Source: Posidoniimonas polymericola (GTDB lineage Bacteria; Planctomycetota; Planctomycetia; Pirellulales; Lacipirellulaceae). From it: a DNA stretch of 64,000 nt. The stretch covers positions 1-64,000 of the forward strand of contig NZ_SJPO01000009.1 of the NCBI RefSeq assembly GCF_007859935.1, in the 5' to 3' direction. Of this stretch, positions 1 through 9,032 are shown one piece after another (the first letter of the stretch is position 1; the number at the start of each line of letters is the position of its first letter). A model generated the notes under the pieces. It searched no databases, had not been told where the DNA came from, and worked only from the letters and a program-made list of their open reading frames with translations. The position numbers were made by a program, and so were the translations under genes.

Positions 1-602
1 GACATACGCCACCTCTACCACACACAGCCGCAATAGCGCAAGTTAAAATCGTGTGAAGGATTTACCGGACGCTACTGGGCTCCGCCAGTGCGATAGGGAG
101 TCGAACCTTGCCCTAGCGCCGCACTGGGCAGAGCCAGTGGCACACGAGGCGGGCTTAGAGTTGTGCCCTACCTCAGCAAGGCGCCTGGATCCAACCAGAA
201 CACGCGGAACGCATCCAGAAGCGGCTGGGCCTCGTGCCGGTCGTGCTGGGCAGAGTGCTCGCCGTTGATCACCATCAGCAAATCGTGCGCTGGCACCGAC
301 CGGTCGTGTCCGTCGAAGCTGCATTCGATCGCGAGGCGACGGCAGTTCGCGGAGGCTAGGCGGCGTGGCGTTGGGCGCCCGCTCGCAAGCGCCCGCTCGG
401 GCCCCGCTCGCGGCGTGACCGCCGGCGTGGGCAATGGGCGCCAGGCGGCTTGGCGCTGAATGTACACGCCGCCCGAGCGGTTGGGCGTCGCTGGGGTCCT
501 GCTTACGCCTAAGACCTTTTGCCACCATACTTTCCAGCGACACCCAGGCCACTGGCGCCGGATCTGCATTCGGGTCTATGCCCCCTGAACCACCAGACGT
601 CT
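1..602. other. Left-edge stretch with no supported gene
   Basis: No reading frame here looks like a real protein. The frames that stay open are arginine/alanine/proline-rich, as expected for chance frames in GC-rich DNA. One minus-strand frame (168-569) has a more protein-like tail near 170-330, including the stretch DLLMVINGEHSAQHD. It could be the remnant of a decayed gene, but its upstream half is low complexity, so no call is made. No tRNA, terminator or clear promoter was seen. Confidence 0.5.
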
Positions 603-1514
603 ATGAACGCCGCCCCCCGCGAAGCTCCGAGTCACCGGTCGCAAGCGATGCATCAGTTCCCCTACTTCACCGACTACATCAACGGCGTCTTCGCCCGCGA
701 GAAGAAGCAGTGGGATTTCTTGCTCGTCCGGCCGCTCTTGCTGGTGCTCTACTTCTTCGTGCGGTTTGTCAGCTTCCCGCTGAAGTTTGTGTTCCACCGG
801 TTCCCGTTGGGGTTTGAGCCGTACCTGATTGATTTCTGCATGGCGTTCGGGATGAAGTACCTCGCCCGCGCCGACGCCGCGGAGCTGTTCATGCGGCACG
901 TCCAGATCGAGCCGCTGCTGTACCAGCACATCCTGCGGCGCCGCGACGACCCGCCAGAAGCCAATGGGATCAAGCTGAACACGATCGACGGTGACTACAG
1001 CGTCGAGGACATCCGGACGGTGCTTCAGAACCGCCTGACCATCGGGCACGACCTCTTGTCCTACGAGGTGGTCGACCGGTTCGACAAGCAGACGTTCCTC
1101 GACAACCTCGACTACATCCGCTCCGTCCAGCCGGGCGACCACGAGCTGTGGAGCAAGGCCGTGCTGGAGACCAACCGGCGGCACTCGCTGCAGTGGTTCG
1201 GCCCCACCAATATCGTGATGCTCATCGTGCTGGCGATCACGGTGTTCGGCGACCTCCGAACCACCGTCACGGCGCTGAACTCGTTCGGGTCGGACTCCGT
1301 ACTGCTGTGGTGCGTCAAACGCATCTACGCCGGCAACCAAGAGGTGCAGTCCGATCTCGATTTCTTCATGCAGGAGGTGTCCAACCGCGGCCACTACAAT
1401 TCGAGCGCGTTCTTCTCCAACCCCAGCCAGTACCTCTACTACCACATCGTGTTCGACGAGGTGGTGTACGACCTGCTGCGTAGGGTTCCCCCGCCCCGCA
1501 GCGAGGCGACCTAG
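603..1514 (+). CDS. Membrane-associated protein of unknown function, first gene of a KAS III/FMO operon
   Basis: I do not recognise this 303-residue protein. It has a hydrophobic segment at about residues 39-60, followed by a basic/aromatic stretch, and a second one at about 203-217 (IVMLIVLAITVF), so it probably sits on or in the inner membrane. The rest is acidic and looks globular, with no cysteine pair or obvious catalytic motif. The ATG at 603 was chosen over an upstream extension that reads like non-coding sequence; the ATG at 648 is equally possible, and neither has a Shine-Dalgarno sequence. It ends 3 bp before the KAS III-like gene, so the two are almost certainly co-transcribed. A role in handling the lipid or acyl product of the cluster is inference from context only. 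Confidence 0.7.
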   Translation: MNAAPREAPSHRSQAMHQFPYFTDYINGVFAREKKQWDFLLVRPLLLVLYFFVRFVSFPLKFVFHRFPLGFEPYLIDFCMAFGMKYLARADAAELFMRHVQIEPLLYQHILRRRDDPPEANGIKLNTIDGDYSVEDIRTVLQNRLTIGHDLLSYEVVDRFDKQTFLDNLDYIRSVQPGDHELWSKAVLETNRRHSLQWFGPTNIVMLIVLAITVFGDLRTTVTALNSFGSDSVLLWCVKRIYAGNQEVQSDLDFFMQEVSNRGHYNSSAFFSNPSQYLYYHIVFDEVVYDLLRRVPPPRSEAT

Positions 1515-1517
1515 CCA

Positions 1518-2597
1518 ATGCCCTGCTACATCACCCGCACCGCCTCGTTCCTGCCGAATGCGCCCGTCGACAACGACGGCATCCAACGCCGCCTCGGGGT
1601 GCTTGACGGCGAGGGCGAGGTCCGAGACGCCATCCTCGCGATGAACGGGATCCGGCGGCGGCACTACGCCCAGAACGATCACCAGGAGCCGACGCACGAC
1701 GTCTACGCGTTGGGCGCCGAGGCGGTGAACCGGCTGGCGACCCGCGCCGACGCTACCCGCGCGACCTTCCTGTCCGCGGGGACGACGTTCGCCCCCCTCG
1801 CCGCGCCCGGGTACTCGTCGATACTCCACTCACGGCTGAGCGAGTGCGGCGTCCTGCCGAGCCCGGTCGAGATCAGCTCCCACGCCGGGATCTGCTCTTC
1901 GGCCTCCGCGGGGTTGGTGGCGGCGGCCCGGGCGGTGGCCAGCGGCGACCACCGCACCGCGCTGTGCGTCGGGGCGGAACACGCCTCGGAGGTCCTTAAG
2001 TCAACGGCGATCCGGCCGGTCGACGACCGCAACCAGCACGGGAACCTCCGGAATAGCCAGTGGTTCATGTCGGTGTTCCTGAGGTTCATGCTCTCCGACG
2101 GTGCCGGGGCGCTGCTGCTCGAGGACCAACCCAACCGCCAGGGACTTTCGCTGAAAATCAACTGGACCCACTCGCTATCGCTGGCCAACCAAGCCCCCCT
2201 GTGCATGAAGCTGGAGAACCACAACTCGCTGCTCAGCCAGGACGTTTCGGTCCTCTCCAGGCATCTGTTCCCGGCCGCCGAGGTCTTCCTGCGGGACGCG
2301 TTCCAGCAGCACGGGGACTCGATCGACTCGCACACGGTCGTGCTGCCGCACATGTCCTCCTTCTTCTTCCGACGCAAGATGGAACGGGTGATCGCCAACA
2401 GCGGCGAGGGCGCCCCCACGCCGTACTGGACTAACCTCGCCACCGCTGGCAACACCGGCGCCGCGAGCATCTTCGTCATGCTGGACGAATTCCTGAGCGA
2501 GGACCGCGTGGCCCCTGGCGATCGCGTGCTGCTGTTCGTGCCGGAATCGGGGCAGTTCAACTTCGTGCTGATCAGCCTCACGGCGGTGGCGCCATGA
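1518..2597 (+). CDS. 3-oxoacyl-ACP synthase III-like condensing enzyme (thiolase fold)
   Basis: A 359-residue KAS III/chalcone-synthase-like condensing enzyme. The three catalytic residues of FabH-type enzymes are in the expected order: Cys126 in HAGICSSAS, His278 in VLPHMSS and Asn312 in AGNTGAAS. FabH itself starts fatty-acid synthesis by condensing acetyl-CoA with malonyl-ACP, but this protein is divergent (about 359 against about 320 residues) and stands apart from other fab genes. It more likely makes a dedicated acyl or ketoacyl product. It overlaps the downstream FAD monooxygenase by 4 bp (ATGA) and lies 3 bp after the membrane-protein gene, which points to one pathway. Substrate unknown; a FabH paralogue acting in primary metabolism cannot be excluded. 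Confidence 0.85.
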   Translation: MPCYITRTASFLPNAPVDNDGIQRRLGVLDGEGEVRDAILAMNGIRRRHYAQNDHQEPTHDVYALGAEAVNRLATRADATRATFLSAGTTFAPLAAPGYSSILHSRLSECGVLPSPVEISSHAGICSSASAGLVAAARAVASGDHRTALCVGAEHASEVLKSTAIRPVDDRNQHGNLRNSQWFMSVFLRFMLSDGAGALLLEDQPNRQGLSLKINWTHSLSLANQAPLCMKLENHNSLLSQDVSVLSRHLFPAAEVFLRDAFQQHGDSIDSHTVVLPHMSSFFFRRKMERVIANSGEGAPTPYWTNLATAGNTGAASIFVMLDEFLSEDRVAPGDRVLLFVPESGQFNFVLISLTAVAP

Positions 2598-4192
2598 CCG
2601 CCGGGCGGGGCCGGCTCGCGATCGTCGGCGCCGGGAGCAGCGGGCTGATCAGCCTCAAGCACGCCCTCGACGCGCTGCCCGAATGGGAGATCGAGTGCTT
2701 CGAAGAATCGGACACCGTGACTGGGGCGTGGGGCCGCCCGTACGACGGCTTCGTCTCGACGTCGACCAAGTACACCACGCAGTTCAGCTGCCTGCCCGTC
2801 TACGACGCGTCGGTCCAGCCCGACCGGGGCGAGAGCCGCAGCGAGTTCTTCCGCGACGGCGAGTACGGCGAGTACCTCAACCGGTTCGCCGAGCATTTTG
2901 ATCTGCGGCGGCACATCAAGTTTCGCCGCCGCGTGCTCTCGGTCCGCCGCCCCCAGGACGCCACCGGGTGGGAGGTAACCTTCCAATCGGACCCAGCCGC
3001 TGAAACGCAGACCAGCCGGTTCGACGCCGTCATCCTCTGTACGGGCCTGGTGGCCGAGCCTCGATCGTCGGGCGACCATCCGCACGCCATCGACCCGAGG
3101 ACGCTCTTCTCGCACGAACGCACGGCGTCGATCACCGGCAAGGCCGTGGCGGTCATCGGCGGCGGAGAAATGGCCGCCGACTTCGCCAACCGCTTCGCGC
3201 GGCCCGAGCTCGGCAATCGAGTGCTGCTGTCGCTCCGCTCGGGAGTCCGCGTGAGCCCGCGGTACCACCCGATACGCGGCGTGCCGTCCGACTTCCTGCG
3301 GAACCGGCTCATGCTGTCGATCCACGAAGACATCCGCAACCGGATCGGGAACTGGTTTGTCCGCACCCGCATCCGGCGACAGGAATGGCTGGAGTGGCTC
3401 TTCCCCGACGCCAAGTCTGCGGGCGCCGCTCACGATACGCAGGCCTACGCCCGCCGCAAGCAGTGGGGGGAGATCCTCAACCGCCGCGCCCAGCACAACC
3501 TGTTCGACATGTTTCACAACAAGAGCGACGACTTCCTCACCGCCGTCGCCGAGGATCGCCTGCGCATCGTCGGCCCACCGGTCGACTCGTCGTTGACCAA
3601 GTGGGAAGGGTTCGACGACGACGGTCCCCACCACTTCACGCCGGACGTCGTGGTCCCCGCGATTGGCTTCCGTTCCAGGCTCGGCGAGGTCCTGGGCGGC
3701 GGAGCCAGCGTACGCGACTTCTACCTCGGCTGCCGGCACGCCGAGCACGACGACCTGTTTCTTGTCGGGTTCGCCCGGCCGGTGATCGGCAACATCCCCT
3801 CGATTAGCGAGATCCAGGCCAGGTACGTCAGCAGCGTGATCGCCGGCCGGACGCCGCGCCCCGACAACCTCACCGAGCTCCATCGGGCGGACGTCGAAGC
3901 CCGCACCGCACGGTACCGCGGCGTCGACACCCGACTAATCTACCCCGTTGAGATGTTCCCCTACTGCGATCGCCTGGCGGCGGCGATGGGCGAGAGCCCA
4001 CGGGCGGCGTCACTCGTGGACTGGTGGACCCAGAACACGGCCCCGGCCACGACGCTCGACTACCACTGCTTCGGTGAACAACGCGGCGCCCGCCCGCGGC
4101 CCCCTACCTACATGCCGACCGTGCTGATAGCGCTGCTCCTCGCCCTGAAGCCGGTCGATTGGACTTACCGGCTGCTGCTTGCCTGTCGCTGA
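2594..4192 (+). CDS. Flavin-containing monooxygenase-like oxidoreductase
   Basis: A 532-residue two-dinucleotide-binding flavoprotein of the FMO/Baeyer-Villiger type. An N-terminal FAD-binding Rossmann motif (VGAGSSG, residues 11-17) follows the first strand. A second one, for NADPH (VIGGGEMAADF, from about 187), comes just after a short LFSHERT stretch where FMOs carry their signature. Such enzymes insert one oxygen atom into a nitrogen, sulfur or ketone substrate. The C-terminal end (LLIALLLALKPVDW region) is hydrophobic and may contact the membrane. The start overlaps the KAS III stop (ATGA), so the genes are translationally coupled. Its last 28 bp overlap the P450 gene tail to tail. Substrate unknown; a function on the product of the condensing enzyme is inferred. 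Confidence 0.83.
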   Translation: MTAGRGRLAIVGAGSSGLISLKHALDALPEWEIECFEESDTVTGAWGRPYDGFVSTSTKYTTQFSCLPVYDASVQPDRGESRSEFFRDGEYGEYLNRFAEHFDLRRHIKFRRRVLSVRRPQDATGWEVTFQSDPAAETQTSRFDAVILCTGLVAEPRSSGDHPHAIDPRTLFSHERTASITGKAVAVIGGGEMAADFANRFARPELGNRVLLSLRSGVRVSPRYHPIRGVPSDFLRNRLMLSIHEDIRNRIGNWFVRTRIRRQEWLEWLFPDAKSAGAAHDTQAYARRKQWGEILNRRAQHNLFDMFHNKSDDFLTAVAEDRLRIVGPPVDSSLTKWEGFDDDGPHHFTPDVVVPAIGFRSRLGEVLGGGASVRDFYLGCRHAEHDDLFLVGFARPVIGNIPSISEIQARYVSSVIAGRTPRPDNLTELHRADVEARTARYRGVDTRLIYPVEMFPYCDRLAAAMGESPRAASLVDWWTQNTAPATTLDYHCFGEQRGARPRPPTYMPTVLIALLLALKPVDWTYRLLLACR

Positions 4193-5541
4193 GCGACCCG
4201 CACCCGCAGACCGTGCTTGGGCCGCATGGTCAGCAACGCCCGGACCTCGTGGCGGTGGCGCGGGTCGACCCGGATCCTGAGCTTCCGGGCCAGGGTCGCT
4301 AGCACGACCACCAGCTCTTGCATCGCAAAATGAACGCCAACGCAAACCCGTGGCCCGCCGCCGAACGGCACGTACGCGTAGGTCGAGCGGCGGTTCTCTT
4401 CCTTGCCGGGCGAGAACCGGTTGGGGTCGAAGACCTCTGGGTCGTTCCAGAACCCCGGGTGGCGGTGGAGCGCGTAGCGGCTGAACGCCACGGTGTCGCC
4501 CGCCCGCAACGTGGCGCCCCCGAGCTCGACCTCCCGCGTGACGTTTCGGTTCTCAAACCAGAACGGCGGGTGGAGCCTGAGGGTCTCGTCGATGACCATG
4601 CGGGTGTAGGTGAGGCGGGGCACGTCGGCCGACTCGATCGGCCTGTCGCCGAGGACCGTGTCGAGCTCTTCGAGCAGCCGTTGCTCGACCGCGGGGTTGC
4701 GGTCGAGCTCGTACCACGCCCACGTGAGCGCGACCGACGAGGTCTCGTGCCCGCCCACGATCATCCCCAGCACCTCGTCTCTGATCTCAGCGTCGCTCAG
4801 CGGCGCCGCCTCGCCGTCGGGCCCGCCCCCGCAGAGCAGCGATAGCAGGCCGCCCTCCGAGCCGTCACGGCGGTTGCTGTCGAGCATCCGCTGAATGAAC
4901 CCGTGGAACTCTCGGACGGTCCGCTCGAGGCGTAGGTTGAGCGGCGAGGGGAACCAGGCGCTCCGGATCACCGGCAGCGGCGCCTTGGAGCTGAAGTGAT
5001 CGATCGCGTGCGTCCAGCGTTGGACCGATTCCTGCGCCCCGTCGAACCCGTCCTGGAACAAACTCCGGCCAATGATCTCTAGAGTTAGGCGATCCATCTC
5101 CGGTGCGATATCGAACGACGCGTCGCGGCGGCAGAGCGGCAGCCAGCGGGCCGCCGCCTGCTCTGCCGCACGGACCATCAGCTCGCAGTAACCCTCGACC
5201 TGCCGCGGACCCAGCACTTTCTGGGCGGCGGCGCGGCGCCGCTTCCACGACTCGCCCTCGGCGACGACAAGTCCGCTCCCGAACGCGCGCCGGAACCGGT
5301 CGTAGAGCGGGCTGTTCTTGTCGAACGTGTCGTGGGCGCCCTGCAGCACCTGCTTCACGAGCGCAGGGTGGTTGACCAGGTAGAAAGAGATGGGGCCACG
5401 GTACTCAACGAAGTCTCCGTAGTCCTGGATGAGTCGCTCGAAGAACCGCTCGCGGCTGCCGGCCAGCATCCACAGCTTGTGGGACCACGGCGGCCGGGCG
5501 GGCGTTCCTGCAAACGGCGCTGGTTCCGGGTCTGAGGTCAT
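4165..5541 (-). CDS. Cytochrome P450
   Basis: A soluble bacterial P450 of 458 residues with every family signature. The I-helix oxygen-activation motif is GGHETS (263-268), the K-helix ExxR is Glu319-Arg322 in DETLRLH, and the heme loop is FGGGPRVC (393-400) with Cys400 as thiolate ligand. Overall layout resembles the CYP102/CYP4-like class, including the aromatic PPFW after ExxR. It hydroxylates or otherwise oxidises a substrate with electrons from partner proteins not encoded nearby. It faces the KAS III/FMO operon and their 3' ends overlap by 28 bp, so the transcripts are complementary there. Context suggests tailoring of the same product. The 102 bp between its start and the fusA stop hold nothing recognisable. 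Confidence 0.95.
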   Translation of the reverse strand: MTSDPEPAPFAGTPARPPWSHKLWMLAGSRERFFERLIQDYGDFVEYRGPISFYLVNHPALVKQVLQGAHDTFDKNSPLYDRFRRAFGSGLVVAEGESWKRRRAAAQKVLGPRQVEGYCELMVRAAEQAAARWLPLCRRDASFDIAPEMDRLTLEIIGRSLFQDGFDGAQESVQRWTHAIDHFSSKAPLPVIRSAWFPSPLNLRLERTVREFHGFIQRMLDSNRRDGSEGGLLSLLCGGGPDGEAAPLSDAEIRDEVLGMIVGGHETSSVALTWAWYELDRNPAVEQRLLEELDTVLGDRPIESADVPRLTYTRMVIDETLRLHPPFWFENRNVTREVELGGATLRAGDTVAFSRYALHRHPGFWNDPEVFDPNRFSPGKEENRRSTYAYVPFGGGPRVCVGVHFAMQELVVVLATLARKLRIRVDPRHRHEVRALLTMRPKHGLRVRVAQRQASSSR

Positions 5542-5643
5542 TGGCTGCGGTAGTCCAGGCTAGGCATCGCGTAATCGAGATTGCCCCGCGGTGCGGCGGC
5601 GATCACCGTATGCCCCCTGAGGTCGGCCGGGCGATCGCGCCGG

Positions 5644-7782
5644 CTAATCCTCGCCCAGGAACACCTTGAGCACTTCCTCCGGCGCGGGGGCGTAGCCGCT
5701 GGGGGCCATCGAGCAGCTCGCGCGGCCCTGCGACAGCGAGCGCATCGCCGAGCTGTAGCCGAACAGGTTCGCCAGCGGGGCCTCGGCGTGCAGCACGGTG
5801 TCCGTGCCGCGGAGCTCGGTCTTGTGGATGATCGCGCGGCGCTGCTGCAGGTCGCCCACCAGGTCGCCGACGTGCTCCTCGGGCGTCGAGAGCTCCAGCC
5901 GCATGATCGGCTCTAGCAGGACAACGCCCGCCTCGCGGAGGCCCTTGTCCACCGCCAGGTTGGCGGCCGTGCGGAAGGCGATCTCGGTGGCGTCGGTCTC
6001 GTGGACGTCGCCGCCCAAGAGCGTGACCTTCAGCCGCATCAGGGGGAAGCCGAGCGTGCCGCTGCCGGCGATCGCCGACTCGAGCTCCTCGATCACCACG
6101 CAGAGGAACTCGTTCGGCAGGCCGTGGTTCGGGTCGATCGACACGGTGACCGGCGGCAGCTTGGCTGCGAGCGGGCCGCTGGGCGTGTACGGCTCGACCT
6201 TCAGACGCACCGCGGCGGTGTGCTGCGCGCCGTTGATCAGCCGGTTGCACTCGCCGGTCACCACGGCCGGGCCGGCGATGGTCTCGCGGTAGCTGACGCG
6301 CGGCTTGTGGACCTTGATCTTGAGGCCGAAGTCACGCTCCAGCCGGTGCTGGATGACCTCCAGGTGCAGCTCGCCCATGCCGCTGATCAGCGTCTGGCCG
6401 GTCTCCTCGTTGTCCTCGAAGCGGAAGGTGGGGTCCTGCTTCTTCAGCATCTCGAGCATCTGGCCGAGCTTCTTCTTCTCGGTGGAGTTCTCGGCCTCGA
6501 CCGCGACGCTGATCACGGTCTCGGGGAACTCGATCGACTCCAGCACGATCGGCGCGCGGGTGTCGCACAGGGTGTCGCCCGTGACCGACTCCCGCAGGCC
6601 CAGCAGCGCGACGATGTCGCCGGCCTGGGCATGCTGCAGCTGCTCGTCCTTCTTGGTCGCGTGGATCCGCCACAGCTGCGAGACGTTCTCCTTGAAGTTC
6701 TTGCCGGCGTTGAGCACGCGGGAGTTCGGATTGATCTCGCCCGAGTAGACGCGGACCCAGTAGAGGTCGCCGGTCTTGAACGGGAGGATCTTGAACACCA
6801 GGCCGCAGAACGGCTCGGCCGGGTCGGGCTTGCGGACCAGCTTCTTGGGCGGGGTGTCCTCGGCGGCGCCCTTGCGCTTGCCGCCCTCGACCACCGGCTC
6901 GGTCCCGACGACCGGCGGCATCTCCAGCGGGTGCGGCAGGTACGCGGCGACCGCGTCGAGCACCTGCTGGACGCCGATGCCGTGCAGGGCCGAGCCGCAC
7001 AGCACCGGCTGCACCTGCAGGTGGATGGTGGCCTCGCGGACCACTTTGTGGATCAGCGCCGCGGGGATCGGCTCCTCGGAGAGGGCCAGCTCCATCAGCT
7101 CGTTGCTGTAGTCGTAGAGGGTCTCGAGCAGCTTCTCGCGCCACAGCTGGGCCTCGGGCAGCAGCTCCTCGGGCACGTCCTCGGCGACGATCTCGCGGCC
7201 CTCCTTCCCCTCCGGGAACGTGAGCAGCTTCATCGTGACCAGGTCGACGATGCCGCGGAACGGGTCGGCCACGTGCTGCGGCCCCAGCCCGGCCGGGATC
7301 TGCAGCGCCAGCGGGTGGGCGCCCAGCCGGTTCTCGATCTCGTCGAACACGTTCTCGAAGTTGGCGCCCTCGCGGTCGAGCTTGTTGATGAACGCGACCC
7401 GCGGAACCTTGTACTTGTTGGCCTGCCGCCAGACGGTCTCGCTCTGGGCCTCGACCCCCTCGCGGGCGCTGAACACCACCACGGCGCCGTCGAGCACGCG
7501 GAGGCTGCGTTCGACCTCGGCCGTGAAGTCGACGTGGCCCGGCGTGTCGATCAGGTTGATGTTGACGTCCTTCCACGGGAACTGCACGCACGCCGAGTAG
7601 ATGGTGATGCCGCGTTCCTGCTCCTCGGCGTCGTCGTCGGTGGTGGTGGTGCCGCGGTCGACCTCGCCCGCCCGGTGCCGCGCGCCGCTGACGTACAGCA
7701 TCCGCTCGGTGGTGGTCGTCTTGCCGGCGTCGATGTGGGCGATGACGCCAATGTTGCGGATCTTGGTAAGGTCGGTGGACAT
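5644..7782 (-). CDS. fusA: Elongation factor G
   Basis: A 712-residue translational GTPase that moves tRNA and mRNA through the ribosome. G-domain motifs are complete: AHIDAGKT (15-22), RGITI in switch I, DTPGHVDF and NKLD. The five-domain length is normal, and domain IV keeps the histidine-containing tip (GGDVHETDATEIAF). One lysine-rich insertion (GGKRKGAAEDTPPKK) lies at the G/domain II border. In the classical str operon fusA follows rpsG directly; here a terminator, a toxin/antitoxin pair and a secreted protein lie between. No Shine-Dalgarno sequence precedes the ATG. Many planctomycetes have several EF-G paralogues, so whether this is the main translocase cannot be settled from one window. 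Confidence 0.95.
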   Translation of the reverse strand: MSTDLTKIRNIGVIAHIDAGKTTTTERMLYVSGARHRAGEVDRGTTTTDDDAEEQERGITIYSACVQFPWKDVNINLIDTPGHVDFTAEVERSLRVLDGAVVVFSAREGVEAQSETVWRQANKYKVPRVAFINKLDREGANFENVFDEIENRLGAHPLALQIPAGLGPQHVADPFRGIVDLVTMKLLTFPEGKEGREIVAEDVPEELLPEAQLWREKLLETLYDYSNELMELALSEEPIPAALIHKVVREATIHLQVQPVLCGSALHGIGVQQVLDAVAAYLPHPLEMPPVVGTEPVVEGGKRKGAAEDTPPKKLVRKPDPAEPFCGLVFKILPFKTGDLYWVRVYSGEINPNSRVLNAGKNFKENVSQLWRIHATKKDEQLQHAQAGDIVALLGLRESVTGDTLCDTRAPIVLESIEFPETVISVAVEAENSTEKKKLGQMLEMLKKQDPTFRFEDNEETGQTLISGMGELHLEVIQHRLERDFGLKIKVHKPRVSYRETIAGPAVVTGECNRLINGAQHTAAVRLKVEPYTPSGPLAAKLPPVTVSIDPNHGLPNEFLCVVIEELESAIAGSGTLGFPLMRLKVTLLGGDVHETDATEIAFRTAANLAVDKGLREAGVVLLEPIMRLELSTPEEHVGDLVGDLQQRRAIIHKTELRGTDTVLHAEAPLANLFGYSSAMRSLSQGRASCSMAPSGYAPAPEEVLKVFLGED

Positions 7783-7891
7783 GGGAGTTGGTAACCGCCA
7801 AGACGCCCAGGGGCGTCAGGACTCAAAGGTTTCGATGGGGACAGGTAGTGGAAGCAGGGATCGGCGTAGATTGGCGAAGACGTGGCCGGGC

Positions 7892-8917
7892 TCACCGCCC
7901 GAAAGCGGCTCTCCGGGCGGCGATCAACGGGCGCGGATCGACCTTCCACGTTCCGTTCTGGTTGACGACCGACAGCGGCGGGTTCATCGGCTCGCCGTTG
8001 ATCTCTGGCATGAGCTGAAGCTCCTGCCGGTTGACGTCGGCGTCGGTAAGGGTGCGTCGGCTGCCGCCGGGCAGCTGCAGATTCTCGCCAACCTCGCACC
8101 GATGAATCTCCGCTTTTGGCACGAGCTCTTTCATCATCGCAACAACCTCCGGCGGCGGGCCGGAGCCCTGGAAGAGGATCTTCGCGTCGGGGTGGTCAAG
8201 CATGACCTCGCTGGCGCCAGCTGGGTCTTGGGTGAGCATCGCCAACACGAACGCTCTCGCGGCGGTTTCAGCAGCGGCCCAATCCGCCTCGCGCGGCTCA
8301 ATGGAGTCGTCGTCGCTTTGGCGCCGGTTCGCCTGGGACTCCTTGAGGCTGACGCGGACACGCTGACCAACACGGTCAAGCAGCTGCTGGAGCGACTCCC
8401 GCGGCTTCCTGATCGCCGAGAGGCTCACAAGAGTGAGTTCGCCGTCGTCGACCCTGACAATCACGTGCTCGGCCGGCCGCCCTTTGCTAGCGGCGGCGAG
8501 GGCGATCCCTTGGAAGTCGACGCCCGCAAACTTGACGGCCTCTCCGCGGGACCCGGCGGGCGCCAGGCGATCGATCAGGGAAGCGGCGGTCTCGGACGGC
8601 CCCGCCAATCTTCGCATCACAGCGACGCTGGTCGACGAGGCGTCGTCCACGACGATGACCGTGGTGTTTTCTTGATAGTCGCCCTTGCGTGAATCGAGCT
8701 TCAAGCGGTAGGGGTCCTTCCACGCCACCCCGAGCGGGCGGTGGACACTCCGCCACACGAACCAGTCCCCCTTCGACTCGCAGTGGTCGAATGAGATCGA
8801 CTCGGCGGCCGCCGTCGACGCCGCCGCCGCCACGACGACGCACGGCAACAAGGCAATCAGCCGGTGCAATCCGGCCCCGGCACGCGCGGCGTGGATCTCG
8901 GTGGGGTCGGTAAACAT
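7892..8917 (-). CDS. Secreted protein of unknown function
   Basis: A 341-residue protein I do not recognise. A hydrophobic stretch at about residues 19-38 (LIALLPCVVVAAAAS) followed by TAAAES looks like a signal peptide, so it is probably exported. The true start may be a later codon, since the first 18 residues lengthen the signal unusually. The middle (about 45-190) reads like a beta-rich domain; after an acidic linker, the C-terminal half (about 220-330) has alternating helices ending in a strand-rich TWKVDPRP section. No catalytic motif is visible. It lies 109 bp upstream of fusA on the same strand and could share its transcript, but a functional link is not evident. Confidence 0.72.
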   Translation of the reverse strand: MFTDPTEIHAARAGAGLHRLIALLPCVVVAAAASTAAAESISFDHCESKGDWFVWRSVHRPLGVAWKDPYRLKLDSRKGDYQENTTVIVVDDASSTSVAVMRRLAGPSETAASLIDRLAPAGSRGEAVKFAGVDFQGIALAAASKGRPAEHVIVRVDDGELTLVSLSAIRKPRESLQQLLDRVGQRVRVSLKESQANRRQSDDDSIEPREADWAAAETAARAFVLAMLTQDPAGASEVMLDHPDAKILFQGSGPPPEVVAMMKELVPKAEIHRCEVGENLQLPGGSRRTLTDADVNRQELQLMPEINGEPMNPPLSVVNQNGTWKVDPRPLIAARRAAFGR

Positions 8918-9032
8918 AGCGGTGGACTCCCAAGGGGTCGCCGGCCACAGGGACTCAACGGCCGTCCCCTAGGGCCAGCGGCACGGCGGAACCCGGATTC
9001 TACCACGATTCGCCCCGACTGGCTGGGGCGGA

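Noticed and set aside
168-569. Minus-strand frame with protein-like tail near the window start
   Set aside because: Only its last 50 residues look natural; the first half is low complexity. At best a remnant, so not called.
1703-3883. 726-codon open frame on the minus strand across the KAS III/FMO genes
   Set aside because: Both plus-strand genes have catalytic motifs in the correct order; this frame is a low-complexity shadow.
6001-7794. 597-codon plus-strand frame
   Set aside because: Antisense of fusA; repeats Leu-Arg-Val-Asp in the manner of GC-rich reverse frames.
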